Notes: generated from the letters alone by a model not told the origin. A stretch of DNA of 64,000 nucleotides from Sinonovacula constricta (GCA_007844125.1 CM017572.1:23783879-23847878), one strand, 5' to 3'. Positions 10,316-23,579 are shown, numbered from the stretch's first letter. Translations and numbers: made by a program.

Positions 10316-11482
10316 GATTGTTATATTTTTTTTCTAATTTACATACTTTTCATTCATTGGCGCTATTGTATTAGAAAACCTGGAAATGACGTCAACGTTA
10401 TTTAATGACAATGCCATTTTCCCGCCATTTACAGAACATCATTTTTCAGCCATTTACTGAATTTCAGGCAGCATCTCATCCCATCCCATAAAAATATTGC
10501 GTGCATTTTTTACATTGCAGCCCAGAGATCAGACAGTTTGTAGAAAGTTCATGAAAGAATGTTGGTGGGTACAATGTACCAACCCAACAAACGTACAGTA
10601 TACTGAAATACTTTAGCAGTCAGTGACTTGATGTGAGTAAAGTATGAATAAAAAGAAGATTAATCTCCGATGTAACAGATTAAGTGATAATTGGATATAA
10701 TACTCTGATTATCCTGTATTGTTTTAATGTTCAAGCCAAGGTTTATATCATGTTTCTCTTCTGGGTGGTTTTCTAGTAGGCAGGAGTGCAATAGACTCAT
10801 TGTCTCATCTTCTTAAAAATATCTGCAAGACGAGAAAGTTGGAAACAGAAAAAAAAAAAAATGTTACTTAGTCTGAAATCAGTAAATGAAGATATCTTAA
10901 AGGGTGCCACAGTGTCTACATGACCTTTTTGATTTGTAATTACAACATTGTTGGGCTAATACCCCTGTATATCGAAGCCAGATATTAAAAGGGGATGTAA
11001 GTCAGGGCGAAAATAAGCTGGAAATAAGCTGTTGTCATTTCTATGGTTTTCAGACTTCAAGGGTATTTATTGACAGGTTGTAATGGCCCAGATGTGATAT
11101 TTGAGGGCATGTTTGCACAAGAAGGTTTTAGATGGTTGTTTTGGTTGTTATTGGTCACAGTTGGTTGTATTGGCGGTTGCTGATGTATGGTCATATTGGT
11201 CAAGATTAGTGGTGGTTTTGATGTTGCAGTTCATGGTGTTGCTTTTTATTGTAATGTATGATGCTGTTGGTTAATGGTGATTGTGTTGATGGAGGATTGT
11301 GATGTAGTTGCTGTTGCTATGGGTGGTGGTGTATGGACTTGTTGTTCATGTTGATGGTACTTAGGTTTGTGGTGGGTGTCGGGAATCTTTTGGTGTTGCT
11401 TAGTGAAGTGATATTTGTTGGTAATGTTTTCATTAAAAGTCAGTGACACCTTTACAGTTCTGAGTCCAATACACCAGTGCAC

Positions 11483-11798
11483 ACGGGACCTGGTAGTTCA
11501 GTCAGTAGAGCATTGACTCCAGGTACGCAAGGCCCTGGGTTCAATCCCAGGCCGCGACATACTAAAGTCGTTAGAAATGGTAGTGGTATACCTCCCTTGC
11601 TAATGCTCAAGCAAAGGTTGTCCCATGACTGGTTGGCCCGGTGTCAGGATAATGTGACTGGGTGTGGTATCATATCATGCCAGGTGTTCATGGCATGCTA
11701 TACGCATTGTTGGCAGCACTATATCTGCTTCAAGTGTACACCGTCTCCAGATGACTGAAATACTGTTGATAGGACAATAAACCTAATAAACAATAAAC
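11483..11798 (+). repeat. SINE B, full length
   Basis: Intact head: 'gggacctggtagttcagtca', A box and B box 'gggttcaatccca'. The full body and the terminal 'aacctaataaacaataaac' are present. The 93-residue reading frame across it is not a gene. Confidence 0.95.
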
Positions 11799-12119
11799 AA
11801 CACCAGTGCATGAAGAAGCAAAAACCTGCCAGTGTTTGATCACTCACTTACTGTCTAGTGTTATCTTATTAATTATGATGTTAGCAAAGGTAACTGTCTG
11901 TAATATAAATAGTTGAGTAATAAACACATGTTACATCTGTATACATACACCTGCAGTCTTCCACTTATTCTCTTTCCTCCCTGTCTACAAAATAATGTTT
12001 TCTTGACTCTTTCCCTGCTACCTTTGTAATTTCGTGAACTTGATTTATCATGTTAGACTTAATTAACAACTACTTGCAAATGTTGCTTATCAGATTACTA
12101 GAGACAGAGAAGCAAATAG

Positions 12120-12182
12120 TCGGCTGCGTATGCTGCTTGATCTGGATCTGCACTATTTTGCCAATGCCAGTTCAATTCATGG
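12120..12182 (+). repeat. Family G copy (exon mimic)
   Basis: 'gcttgatctggatctgcact' followed by 'attttgccaatgccag' matches the inverted-cap form of family G at 62246-62300. It happens to be flanked by AG and GTGAGC and is open in one frame, so it imitates an exon. Confidence 0.5.
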
Positions 12183-12299
12183 TGAGCGGGCTAAGAATTT
12201 CTACCTCCAGTGTGCACAGTCATGTTTCTCAAACAACAGCTTCATCTTTTCAGAGTATCTGTGATATGTCTGAATCTAGGTGTTGATTAAAAGATATCT

Positions 12300-13760
12300 G
12301 GATCAACAAAAGATGATGAGGCTGCATGAAAGAGAGTGTAAATATCCTGGATATGCAAGATTAAATAGAAAACAGATGTATTAATTAGTTATTTGTGTCT
12401 GAATACTGCATAAGCAGACTTTATTATTATAGAGGTGCTTGATTAACAATTCTGTTTTATACTCCTTTGAAGATGTTAGAACATGTTCTGAGAATTCCCT
12501 CTTCTTGGTGTTTTTGTCTGCTTAGATTCTTGAGGTTGTGTTTGTCAAATGAAGCATTCTTGTTCTCCTTAGAAGTGAGATATCTTGCAGGATGTTGCTA
12601 TCAATTGTCTTGTCGAGGAAATCTGGAAATCTCAGAACCTCCAAGCTTTTGGAACTCTAAGAACAAGATGTGAATCACAAATTACCTGTAAACAATAGGG
12701 AAGAGTTTTTGAGGAGAAAAATGTCCAGGGTATAGGGTGTTGAAGGTGTTGTGTGCAAATCTTAATTTTCTGTATCTGTAAGATTTAGAGCTTTCGTCTT
12801 TTTTTCTTGTTCTGGAATTCAGCTCAAACTTAAAAGCAGACCATAGCAAACATGTGAAAAATTAACAAAGCAATCTTAATAACATTGTTATTTCTGAAAA
12901 TGAAGTCAAAATTTTTGGTTATTAATTAAACTTATGAAAATTCATTTAACATTATTCATAATTGTTAAAATCCAGTTAATTGTAACAATCAAATTAATTT
13001 TCTTATTTTTTCAGCACCATGTCCATAGTTTTTATGGAGAAAAAGAAAATAGATGTTTAATAATTATATACACGTATGAATTTGTTTAACCATGAATTAT
13101 TTACGTGATGGTGGCTGAGGCTTTTACAGTAAGTTGTGTCATAAAGACCAATTCTTGCATTTTGATTGTCACAAACTGTCACAAACAATGGCCATATAAT
13201 AACACAAAGACCTCATTTGGATTGCCTCTAAAACTGTACACTATCATTACATTGCCATTTCTGTCCAAGAGGTGTTGTATTTGTGGTAGGCAACCTCTCT
13301 AAAGAACCTTACCCCATTATTTTCAATTTCTGTAAGGAAGTTTCTTCGTAAATGCTCTGGCTAGAAGGGACTATTTTATGTATGATGAATTTGGAATGTA
13401 TACAATTATACGGGTATTATATGAGTTATTTAACATAGAAACCACTCTGTCTTTTGTCATGTTATATGTCCTCTAGCCGTAAAAGTGAATTATTTAATAC
13501 TGAAATATAGACCAAAACAACAGTAAATGACGTTCCCTGAATTAGTGCATATTTGATACCTTTAAGGTAAAACTGGGAGTGAAAGCCAGGATTCCTTTTC
13601 TGGCTATTAATAGGCTTCTTCTATAGCTAAACATTGCCAAAGTGGAATACGAAAACAAATTATGTGATGATAAATTGAAAAGACATTTGATACGTTTTTA
13701 GAATGAAAATCTCCCATGACCAAAGGACTGGAGAAAATAAAATTTCATCTTTCTATAAAA
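12300..13760. other. Unique AT-rich stretch, nothing firmly recognised
   Basis: Several short open stretches exist but none has convincing splice sites on both sides. No SINE copies. Probably intergenic or intronic. Confidence 0.35.
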
Positions 13761-13761
13761 A

Positions 13762-13932
13762 GGCGCCCATGGCTGAGTGTAGAGTTGCCAACTCCAGACT
13801 CAAGAAGAGAGGTCTTCCTGCATACCTTCAGCGTGTCCGCATTTCTACCCGGGCATTCGTCTAGGGTCTTCCTCCACTAATTATAGCTGGATATTGCTAT
13901 CATTACCATATTCATGTGGCTGTAATGTAGTT
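13762..13932 (+). repeat. SINE A with deleted head centre
   Basis: Starts 'ggcgcccatggctgagtgta', lacks the B-box region, and continues with 'gaggtcttcctgcatacctt', 'cattcgtctagggtcttcct' and 'agctggatattgctatcatt'. Confidence 0.85.
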
Positions 13933-14874
13933 TTTAAACAAAATGAAAAACTTTCCATATGATTCTAGAATTCTTAAGTCTTAATTTACAATTATAATTT
14001 ACATTATTTTAACCTGATAGATTTCTATATTTCTGCTCACATTCTTTATTTTTAACCTGATTATACACTCTTCACATTAAACTTCATTGTATGGCACCAT
14101 ATGACCTATCACATGTTGGTAAACCCAAAAAACAAATACTTAGTTGGGATTTTCACTTTCAACTGATCTGCTATGTGTCCATTGGTTCTATCCAGATATG
14201 AATATTATTCATTTTAAAATGATTTAACTTTTTAACTATTTTTTTCTCATTTTATGATTATCAATCTTGATTATTGTCACATTAATATTTAAAAATAACA
14301 TTTTTACTTTTTTTCTTTCAATATTTGGCAAATAACAAAAAAAACATCCAACCCTGTTTTAGAAAAAAGAATAAAGGTCAAGATTGAAAAACAAACAACT
14401 GGTGTGAAAAGGCATAAAACAACTGAAGACTGTCTGATGTTTCTAATGAATTAAAATCATCGACAATGTCACCTAGTGAGAGATCAATGCTATCCTTGTT
14501 TTCATAACTGGCCAATAAACTTTCTTAATGATCCTACTTATGTGTCTTGATCACCATTCACTTGCTACTGTTTATCTAAAAATCAATGTCACAAGGCATT
14601 TTGAGACACCAGATCAATACAAGTGGCTTACCGATAGGATTCTTCCGAGTATTTACAGCTTAACAGGCATGCTCATAAAGTTGTCTCCTAGTCAGATTAA
14701 TGGAGATCTATGGAGATCTACGTAATTCCGAAGGTGAGGAAGGGTGAGGTTATGTACACAAACAGGGACGCCAAGGATGCGATAACCTTCCATAGTACGT
14801 AGCACCGGTCTTTGGAGGATTATAATCATTGATACATCCGAAGTTTTTACTATTGCTGTCTTATTCACTACGTT

Positions 14875-15076
14875 ATATTGACCTCTTACCATGTGGCTTG
14901 AGTCCCAGTCGGGGCGAGAACTTTCTCGCAGGGAGATCTTCCATCTGACATGCAGTGCACAGGTGGTTCTACTCATACATGACTGTTGTCTTCCAATACA
15001 AATAATTAGCTGGAAAGTGCCAGTATGACCATAGTTGTGTTGGTGCTATGTAACACATAACAATACAAAACAAAAC
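14875..15076 (+). repeat. SINE A, 5' degraded
   Basis: B box 'cttgagtcccagtc', 'ggggcgagaactttc', 'gtggttctactcatacatga' and 'aataattagctggaaagtgc', with tail 'tgtaacacataacaatac'. Belongs to the 'aattagctgg' subtype. Confidence 0.88.
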
Positions 15077-15254
15077 CAATTTTGATCTATATGAAGACAA
15101 TGACATCATATGCACTACTGCATATGCAAGTGCTGGAAGCACAGTAGGCAGAGAATCTGCTTTACAGAGTAAGGTTCTGGGTAAAGTTCCAAGCCACATC
15201 ATACAAAGTACCAATCATAACAAAATTAGTGGTGGTTTTAGCAACATTACTTTC

Positions 15255-15535
15255 ACATAGCTGCTCCAGGTATGGGAGGCCCCGGGTTCGATCCCGGTCC
15301 GCGATGTACCAAAGTCATTAAAAATTGTAGTGGTATAGCTCGCTTGCTAATGCTCAAGCAAATATAAGGATAGTTCCATGACTGATTGGCCCGGTGTCAG
15401 GATAATGTGACTGGATGTGGTTATCATGCCAGGTGTTTGCGGCATGCTATACACAGTAAAGGCAGCATTATTTCTGCTTTAAGTGGACACTGTTTCCAGA
15501 TAACTGAAATGCTGTTGGTGGGAAGATAAACAAAC
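15255..15535 (+). repeat. SINE B, lacking the first head bases
   Basis: Starts at 'gctgctccaggtatgggagg' and has a very well kept B box 'gggttcgatcccgg'. The body runs to 'gttggtgggaagataaac'. Confidence 0.93.
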
Positions 15536-15565
15536 TTTTACATAGATAACAAAAGCTGTCTAACA

Positions 15566-15705
15566 CTAGATGGCCAGGTGTCAAAACAATGGTTTCCAGT
15601 CAGTTGAGAACAGCATGCTATCATCATTAAGGCAGCACTATGTTTGCTTCCAATAGACACCATCTCCAGGTCACTGAAAAATTGTTGGGATTAAAAAACC
15701 AGCTA
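15566..15705 (+). repeat. SINE B 3' fragment
   Basis: A second, more diverged 3' half immediately follows the copy at 15255-15535: 'ggccaggtgtcaaaacaatg', 'catgctatcatcattaaggc' and 'caccatctccaggtcactga'. Either a nested insertion or a partial tandem copy. Confidence 0.75.
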
Positions 15706-16691
15706 ACATCTATGTGAACTTCAATCTGTTGGTATGATCTAAACCCTGTACAATACAAATTTTACACTTTTTCATTCTAAATGATTCTTTTTTAAAGATT
15801 AAAACCCATCTCTGAGGGCTGTCTTGTCGTATCAGCCAGGTCAACATACTTGCGATGTGAGGCACCCAGATATATGAGTTGAAAAATACTGTTTGTCATA
15901 GATAATGATAGAAAGGGATTTACAGCTTAATGCACAGCGAAAATAAATTGCTGTTTAGTTAAACTCTCAAATAGATTAATCACTTGGCTTTTTTCATGGT
16001 GCATACTTTTAATCTTGACAACCTCTAGCTCCATCGACTCTTTGATAGAAGTTTTAAGAACATCAAAAAAATAGTTTTCTGTAGTTTCTTCTTCATCATT
16101 TTTTTCTCATTCTTGAAGTTGCCCAAGCATCTGAGTGATATTGGATTGTTTCTCTGTGTATAAAAAGCTTCATAAGATCACATTCAATCTCTCAAAAGAC
16201 ACTGACTGCCCTCTCATTACTCTTTGTCACAAAGGCGCCTGATTTCCAGACTGGTCGCAGACTGAGGCCACCAGACTATGTCTTATCTCAAAAAATATCA
16301 CTGACACAGTCTGAAGACTTTTGACTTGGGATCACTATTGTATCAAGGAAGTCTAGAGTTTAACCGCAGTCACAAGGAACATCAAGCATCGAGAAATATC
16401 AATCATTTGTGATGTTTGATAAATTCTGACACTGATTATAAAAAATAAAGACCAATCCAGCTTCCTACAAAACTATTACTTTTTACGAAAGTCATTTTGT
16501 TGCAAGGAAAATTGTTTATGCTCATTATGTTTGAATGTTGCAGTTATTGTAGATATAGATTATTACAAGTACAAGATTTCTGTCTACCATAGACCATGTC
16601 CTCTTCCAGCTGTTATTGTGCTACCTTTACAGTGATAGTTTACCATGATTTGTAGATGATTAGGATTTCAATCATGGAGCAATATAGTATG

Positions 16692-16935
16692 TGGTGCCCG
16701 TTGCCTGGTGGTAGAATCACTGATTTGTAACTCCTTTGACTGCTTAGCCTTTCACTGTGTGGGTTCAAGTCCTAATTGGGACATAGGAATTAATATGGGA
16801 AGGTCTTCCAGCTGATTTGTGGTCAATCGGTGGTTCTACCTAGACATTTGTCTGGGGTCTTCCTCCGCTTAATAGCTGGATTTCGCTAAAATGATGGTAA
16901 TTGTCACAGTTATGTTTTTAAAAACAAATACAAAA
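16692..16935 (+). repeat. SINE A, full length but diverged
   Basis: Head 'gtgcccgttgcctggtggta', B box 'gggttcaagtcct', 'ggaaggtcttccagctgatt' and 'ctagacatttgtctggggtc', with A-rich tail. Confidence 0.92.
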
Positions 16936-17656
16936 AAAAGTACAGTACCCATTTTGAATTAAGTATAGTGCTGCTTTCACTGTGTTACCACATGGTACAA
17001 ATATCAGTGGGTTTTTTTCCAAATATTTTTCACTTCAGGAACATTTTGTATTTTTCAAGACCTAACTTTTGAAGCCACTGTACCTCGATCCATTTCAAAA
17101 CTTTTGGTAATTTATTGACTGCACTCAAATTTATATATATATATCCTTATGCTTGTCACAAATGGAACAAATGTTTTTCCTCCTGTGTGATTGTTAACAG
17201 TCTGATCATTTTATCTTGGTTGATGTGGTAAAAAAATAATTACACAAGTTCTTTCAGAATTAACCTGAATTGTTAGACTGATTTCGCTATAATCGGATCT
17301 AACTATTGAAATTGTTTAACGTCCATCCACAGAGCAGACAGGAGAAATTACTGACAATTTCCCGTGTTTATTTCTCTACTCACTCTCACAAATTACGTAT
17401 ATTTGTGAATTCTGGATGCTGGATGATAAATGGGTGCTAGATTATATTGGCAAGACTGGTTTTATAAGTTCTTCTGCCTCACTGCATGGCTGGACTGGGT
17501 TCCGAATTCCAGGGAGAAAATATATCAGAGAGACATAACCGCTTGTAAGAAATGTCATGAATGCAAGATTCAGATTAAGCAGGATATTTCTCATGATAAT
17601 TTTTGTATTTGTACACAAAAACATAAACCTGGTACTCATTTGAGTCGTCTTTATTT

Positions 17657-17868
17657 GTGGGGTGCCCATGGCCGAGCGGTTAGAGTCGCTGACTTGTAAC
17701 TCCTCCACCCTTAACCGCGTTTCGTTCGAGTCCAATTGGGGAGGTTTTCCAGCTAACCTGCGGTGCACTTAAGGATATGTCTGGGGTCTTCCTCCATCAA
17801 TAACTACTGGACGTTGCCAATGTAACCATAATTGTGTCAGTGCGATGTAACAAAAAATAAACAAAAAC
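17657..17868 (+). repeat. SINE A, best class-II tRNA head
   Basis: The head 'ggtgcccatggccgagcggt' followed by 'tagagtcgctgacttgtaac' is close to a Leu/Ser-type tRNA A-box region. The B box is 'gttcgagtcc'. Body and tail are complete. This copy is the clearest support for the tRNA origin of SINE A. Confidence 0.94.
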
Positions 17869-17911
17869 GATTGTCTCCATGTGACAATTTCATTGAGTAG
17901 CAACATGTTTC

Positions 17912-18047
17912 AGGGTTTGGTTTTAGAATTGAGGGATAACTTCTTTATTTTCCCACAAACCTTGTGAACCTGGTTACTATTAGATTTGTCTTGATATGAC
18001 AGTTTCAATCAAAAGGGGTTTCATTAAGAATGATGGGATATATAACA
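17912..18047 (+). repeat. MITE-like repeat family E, longer copy
   Basis: Contains 'gggtttggttttagaattga', 'aaccttgtgaacctggttac', 'aggggtttcattaagaatga' and 'tgggatatat'. The shared phrase 'aaccttgtgaacct' also occurs at about 31557. Confidence 0.45.
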
Positions 18048-18170
18048 TAAAGAAAGTTCAAATCTGGGCAAATGCTTGGTGTTTTTTCTCCACAAGTTTT
18101 AGCTGGAATTGTCAGGTGACATATGCTTTAGATGTAACTTAAACAAATTGCATAAAGGACAAAATTAAAA

Positions 18171-18292
18171 GGTGTCAGTATAATGGACCAGCCGGGTTCA
18201 GTCCCTGGGCACCTCATAAGTACCCCTGTGCTCTAATGATAGAAATGCCACTGCACAGTATCGGCAAAAATGCCAGCAAATCCCAATCCCAA
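18171..18292 (+). repeat. SINE C, 3' half
   Basis: Starts in the body ('ggtgtcagtataatggacca') and includes 'gggttcagtccctgggcacc', 'tgcacagtatcggcaaaaat' and the end 'gccagcaaatcccaatccc'. Confidence 0.92.
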
Positions 18293-19245
18293 AATTAAAA
18301 GTACAAATTGTCTGTATGATACTGTCAAGAAGAATTACATAGAGCATCTTTATTAGAATCATACAAATAGCACATTGAAAGTTTGTCATAAGTCATCAAA
18401 CAAATTTTCTGTTAATATTTTGGCAGAATTATGCAAATATTGCAGTCATAATGCATTTTCCCAGCCATATCGTGCATGCCAACACAATTACGAAGGTTGT
18501 TTTTTTTCTGTCTAGGTTTAAACGATGAACAGTTTGGCATAGAGTGATCACAAAATACAACTTCAAAGCTCTTCCGGTGATAAGTGTTTCAGGTTTGATT
18601 CATTTCAACTTAATGTGCCGCCTGCCCTGGTTGTTCATGCTAATGCACAAAAATAGTGAAAGAATGAAAAATAGTTTGGTTCCTACCTTTATCCATTGTT
18701 TTTATGCTTCAGCCGTTGAAAGAATATTGAAGAGATGTTCAACCCTTATCCATGTGTTTGTGGTGTTGTTTTAAATAAGGTTTGAAGAACTCAACAGATT
18801 AAATCAAAGTTGATTTACAGATATTTGATACTAAAAAAACACTTCAAATTTGGGTTGTGGTTACTTTTCACTTTGTGTGAACAGAGTTAAGGCCCTTCCT
18901 TGTCACATTGTAGTAATATTTTTTTTTTGTTTCTTATCAAAAGCTGTTGCATGACTCGGAAGGGTATTGTTGGGGTATAATAATATTATGGTAAAATATA
19001 GGTGAAGTTCTGTTTTGGTTATAAACCATAAATTACTAGCAGAGTTAAGGCCCTTTTGTCTTTTTTTTCCTTTTTTTTTTTACTAAAAAGCAGGTATATC
19101 TATGTCTTACAGATACATTTCTATGACCATTGTGGTGTCGTCCTGCTTTTGTTAGTGGAGGATTTGATCTAAATATTGTTGCATTTTTTATTATCCCATT
19201 TATACAATTCCCTTTATTTACCCATTGTTTATCATAAAAAAATTA

Positions 19246-19294
19246 CTAAAATAAATAAATAAAATAAAATAAATAGTAAAATAAAATAAATTTC
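19246..19294. repeat. AAAT/AAATA microsatellite
   Basis: Interrupted runs of aaataaat and aaaataaaat. Confidence 0.85.
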
Positions 19295-19479
19295 ATCATA
19301 TAAGCATTGTTGTTATGGAATCTGATTAATTGATGACACTTATGTCCCCTGTCCACCCCCCACCCCCCACAAACACCCCAGCTTCCATATCATAATTTAT
19401 GTTACTTTTCTAGTTGCAGGAGTCTTCTTTTATTATAGCAATTTGTCTAAAACATGTTTTCTCTTTCTCTTTTTCATGT

Positions 19480-19512
19480 GCTGTTCTTATCTTGGAAACA
19501 ATAGGTGAGTTG
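19480..19512 (+). other. Possible abutting 3'/5' splice site
   Basis: A pyrimidine-rich tract ('tttctctttctctttttc') leads to 'aacaatag' directly followed by 'gtgagttg' at 19505, an acceptor abutting a donor. The words before it (ttttcatgtgctgttc) are shared with the site at 43130-43165. It could be a recursive splice site or merely part of a diverged repeat. Confidence 0.25.
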
Positions 19513-20735
19513 TCATTTTCAATACAAACATTATCTTCTCACATAATCATATTTTAATACAAATGTTCTGTAATAAGACCTGTGAGGTAATATGATTGTT
19601 GTATCCCATTTAAGCTTGTCTAACATGCTGTCGGTTGAGGGTTCAATCCCAGGCGGGAAAACAACTACATTTTTTTACTCGTTCATTTATAATACATGTA
19701 TATGATTTTGCAAATTCTCTTAATTATGTAAATTTTTAACATTGTAAAGTATATTTTAGAATACATGTACATGTATATTAGCATATTATTATAGCTCCAA
19801 TGTCGAATGAGTCTACAAAATAAACCCTTAATTGTGTACATTTTATTGTGGTGATTCAAGAGGATACTGCTAATAAGAGACATTAATGGATAGTCTCCCC
19901 TGAATACTCCCATAATGCAAGTTTTGTTTGGATTACTTGGTTTTTATTTTGGTAAACTTTGTACACATTGTGTAGGTTGACATTTATTCCAATTTTGTGA
20001 TAACTATGTAAATCATCATCATCAGACGCATTTTCTTGTTTAAATATCATTTACCTGTCTCTCTTAAGTATTTCATTGGATTTAAAGCTTAAATTTATGC
20101 AAAAATACGAAATGTACCATCTACAAAAGAACAGGTGATAAAGTCAAAGAATTCCAACTAAAAGGACCTACTTGCTATTTGGACTACATTGGATGTTATC
20201 TAACAATTTCCATTTCATTAATATACTCATTGTGTACAGTTTGCAAAGGTGTTTTTAACCCTTTTACTCACGCATGTGCCATTTTACGACTTTGTGAAGC
20301 AATCACAATTATCAGTCTTATCTTTAGAAGAATCTGCACTTCTTAGGTTTATTTGTTGACTGGTCTGACCATGGATTCACTATTAAATGATGAAACATAC
20401 ATGTGTTAGAAAAACTTTAAACAGTTTTAAAGAAAATTTTAAAAAAAAAGGTTTCAAAATCATATACAGGCACTATGAATGAAAGGGTTAAAACCAATGT
20501 TTGACCAGTGTCATTCACTTGGAAATACTCTCAAAGAACGTTAAATTCAGTTATTTCAAGTGAACTTGTCTTGGATACCTTTTGCATGCTTTAGCTGAAA
20601 GCTATGAACAACATCTAGAAGCATTTACTTGTACCAGTTAAAGTCTCCCTCTCAGCCTGCAAAGCACAAATGTATCAAGCTAAGTCAAATTGTGTAGATC
20701 CGGATCAAGCAGTTCATAGTTACTAGTTTTGTCAC

Positions 20736-20998
20736 TGGCCTCAATAGCTCAATTGGTAGAGCGTTGGCTTGCAAATTGGGAGGTTGCGGGTTCAAATCCA
20801 GACCGGGTCAAACCAAAGACTTTAAAGTTGGTAGTGGTGTCTTCCCTCCTAACAAACGGGGCTAAGGGGACAGCATTAACCTGACTCGTCGGTGTCAGTA
20901 TAATGGACCGGCCGGGTTCAGTTCCTGGGCACCTCATAAGTGCCCCTGTGCTATAATGATAGAAACAGTTTCGGCAAAAAAGCAGGCAAATCCAAATC
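20736..20998 (+). repeat. SINE C, near full length
   Basis: Head 'caatagctcaattggtagag' (A box) and 'gcgggttcaaatccagaccg' (B box). Full body with 'gggacagcattaacctgact' and 'ataatggaccggccgggttc', ending 'aggcaaatccaaatc'. Confidence 0.95.
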
Positions 20999-21059
20999 TT
21001 TTTCCTATGCATGAAGATGTTATAAGCAGTGACCGGCATATGAAGTTGTGAGCCATTAT

Positions 21060-22775
21060 GTATGCATAAAGTTATAAGCCAATAAATTAGAATTGATGAA
21101 GCATGGGCAGGGTTAAAACATCTTTAAGGCTTCTCTTATGTCTATAAGTCTAGCATATGTTTGTTATGCAGGTAAGTCATAGTAAGGTGGAGATGGTCTC
21201 AGCCGTAGCGGGTATCAGAAGCAGCTGGTTGTTAAAGGGAAATTTTAATTGAAGCCAGGAATCAAGGTCAGAGGAAGGTTATGTAATCTAGAGAGCAAGG
21301 TTGAAATGGGAGACTAATGAGCTGTGTGCAGGGTTTAGGGCGCCAATCAATTCTCCTTCAATTACATGTGTACATGTTTTCAAGATGGTTTAGTTTAAAA
21401 TAAAATTAAGTTTTCAAGGAAGGAAAGTTTACCATGTAGTGATGTTGTCAAAACAGCACTTCACTTGCAGTATTATTTCAGTATGTTTTGACAGTAGCCT
21501 GCAGTTTAAAAAGACAGAAGAAGTGTTTAATTTTTTAATAAATGTGTGCTATATTACAGAGAAGGGTGCACTTTGTGTTTTATGAACCTATTCATATACC
21601 TGGCAGAACAAATGTTGTTTTAAAATCTAAGTTTTTAAGAAATGAGCAACATGTTTTTACAGTGAAGGCAGCACTACATCTTCAATTTCTCCATTATCTG
21701 TCTTAGTAACCATTGCTAGGCATTAGAAGCTAATTTGTTTGCTGTTTTCTGATTGGTTGAAATCTGCGAGTTTGTAATCATTCAATTATTAACCATTTAA
21801 CTATGTCTTTCAAGTGAACATCCAAACAACATCTTTCAATAGAACATCCCTAGTGACAAACTGTTGCTGTGGCCTCGGAATAAAAAAATCTGATTTCTGA
21901 TTGGGTAAATCATACTGCTCCATTGTCACAACATGAAAATGATAACTAATGCAAACACTATCCTCACGTATGGTAAAGATGTTTGTCCGATGATCTTTTA
22001 TTTAAGAACCTACTTAAAGAGTGCTGGGAGCTTGTTATAGTAAAGATGATTGATTAAAAAAAGTACGGCACCAGCCATTATATAAACACTAGAGCCAGCC
22101 TTTGACAGTCCTCTAATAAACTGGACAACTTGTATGTGTACATAGTATTTAAGCACCTTTTGATGAGAAGATGGGCAAATAGTGACAATTTATTAATCGT
22201 GTTTCAGGATTTGACATTTCTTGACACCTCCCGCTTATGAGGTCTCAGATTTAGCTGTCAAAAGTAGAGGGAAAAAAATGGGCACTGGTTTAGTAGTGTT
22301 GATTAAAATTCTTTAGGTTTTTGGCGAGCATATGGTTACTGTTTGTCAAGGGCTATTTATTTTAAAATGTTTGAGGCATGTGAGCTTTTGAAGGTTTTGC
22401 TCATTGACAAATTATTTTGAATGATGCTAATTTTAATCACGTTTACTTTTTTTAAAAGTTTTAAAAGTTCAATTTGAAACCTGAACAGTATTTCAAAGTG
22501 AAGATTCTTCTTACTGTTATTATAATGAAAGTTTTAAGTTGGATTGCAAGTTACAGAAAGTATTTTATAATATTATCGGTTGTTGATTTTGAGCAACTAG
22601 AATAAACCTTTTATCTTTGAAGTTTTCCATTGTTTGTTTTTAATGTTGTTTGATGATACTGTAAACATAGCATGACCTGATCAGGCTCAAGAAATAAGTG
22701 TATATCCAGATCTGAGTTTGTTTTTTTTTGCTACTAAATAGAACTATTAGAAAAGGTCCTGTAAGAATAGTTACG
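21060..22775. other. Largely unique stretch
   Basis: A 40-bp piece at 21655-21700 ('cagtgaaggcagcactacat') resembles the SINE B body. The rest is unique AT-rich DNA without recognised genes. If the gene ending at 32.1 kb starts to the left of 23.3 kb, this is its intron. Confidence 0.35.
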
Positions 22776-22779
22776 GAAT

Positions 22780-23000
22780 TATAGCCATGGCGTAGTGGTA
22801 GAATTGTAACTCCTCAGACAGCTTAGCCTCGTGTCATGTTCGGAGCAAAGGACTTAATGTGGAAAGGACTTACAGCTCACTTGCATTGAGCCACTGGTTC
22901 TACCCAGACATTTATCTGGGGTCTTCCTCCAATAAAAAAAAACTGGACGTTGCTATAATGAGCATAATTGTTCACTGTAATGTATTTAAAAAAGAAGTAA
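22780..23000 (+). repeat. SINE A with shortened head
   Basis: 'agccatggcgtagtggtaga' jumps early to 'attgtaactcctcagacagc'. The body 'ggttctacccagacatttat' and tail 'ctataatgagcataattgtt' are present. Confidence 0.92.
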
Positions 23001-23318
23001 ACAGTGTATACATAAAAGTGACATAAAACAGAGATGAGATATATTACTCAAAAAGAAAACCAACAGTTTCTGCCTTAGAATAGTCAGATGGCAAAAGGAC
23101 CTTAAATACATTCTGTAACCTTTTCATGAAGTTTGCATGCAGATACGATTTTTTTATGTGATTAAAATAATTATGTAGCACTACTGACAGAACTCTTGTA
23201 TTCAAATAGCCAACATCACCAAAGGCCTATGCAGAATGTTCCAATTTTTAAATAGTAGTGTGTCTATGAATAGAAAATAATTAACTTTAAAGATGCTCTG
23301 ACTTTGATATTAACACAG

Positions 23319-23579
23319 ATACAGGAGCCAGTGCCTTTTTCTGACCATGATTTTTACATCAGTGTCAAAGTTGTGCCTCCAGTATCATCAGAAAGCCATC
23401 ATGGATTTGACATTGTCAGTGATCTAAATGACCTGCCTCACCATGAAGACAAAACCTTTCACCTTAATCCAATCTGGATAAACATTCCACTTTCAGTGCA
23501 TGAACAGTCTAACTCCTGCATGGTGTCTTGCATGTTTACCACCTTGCTGCATTGCAGTGGAAACTTAAGAAATGAGCCT
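23319..23579 (+). CDS. Internal exon of an unidentified gene
   Basis: A 261-bp segment open in frame for exactly 87 codons, phase 0 at both ends. It is preceded by 'attaacacag' and followed by a strong donor (CCT then gtaagttt). Its composition and codon texture are more gene-like than the surrounding DNA. The product starts IQEPVPFSDHDFYISVKVVP and ends near TLLHCSGNLRNEP; it also contains the motif HLNPIWINIPLSVHEQS. No signal peptide, membrane segment or domain is recognised. Residues such as DFYISVKVV and IWINIPLSV suggest beta strands. It is probably part of the gene whose last exons lie at 31664-32117. Its phase 0 end does not fit the phase needed at 31664, so at least one exon between them is missing from this reading. 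Confidence 0.55.

Noticed and set aside
11477..11758. 93-residue reading frame
   Set aside because: Entirely within SINE B.
12093..12181. Apparent exon with AG and GTGAGC borders, open in one frame (SRLRMLLDLDLHYFANASS)
   Set aside because: Its core is a family G dispersed repeat ('ggatctgcactattttgc'), seen in non-coding positions elsewhere, so the open frame is most simply a by-product.
16228..16322. Open + strand segment (APDFQTGRRLRPPDYVLSQK) after 'tttgtcacaaag'
   Set aside because: No donor before the stop and no polyadenylation context; not phase-linked to other segments.
18586..18648. Open + strand segment (FDSFQLNVPPALVVHANAQK) after 'aagtgtttcag'
   Set aside because: It ends in a stop with no usable donor and no AATAAA close by, and its phase does not join any other segment.
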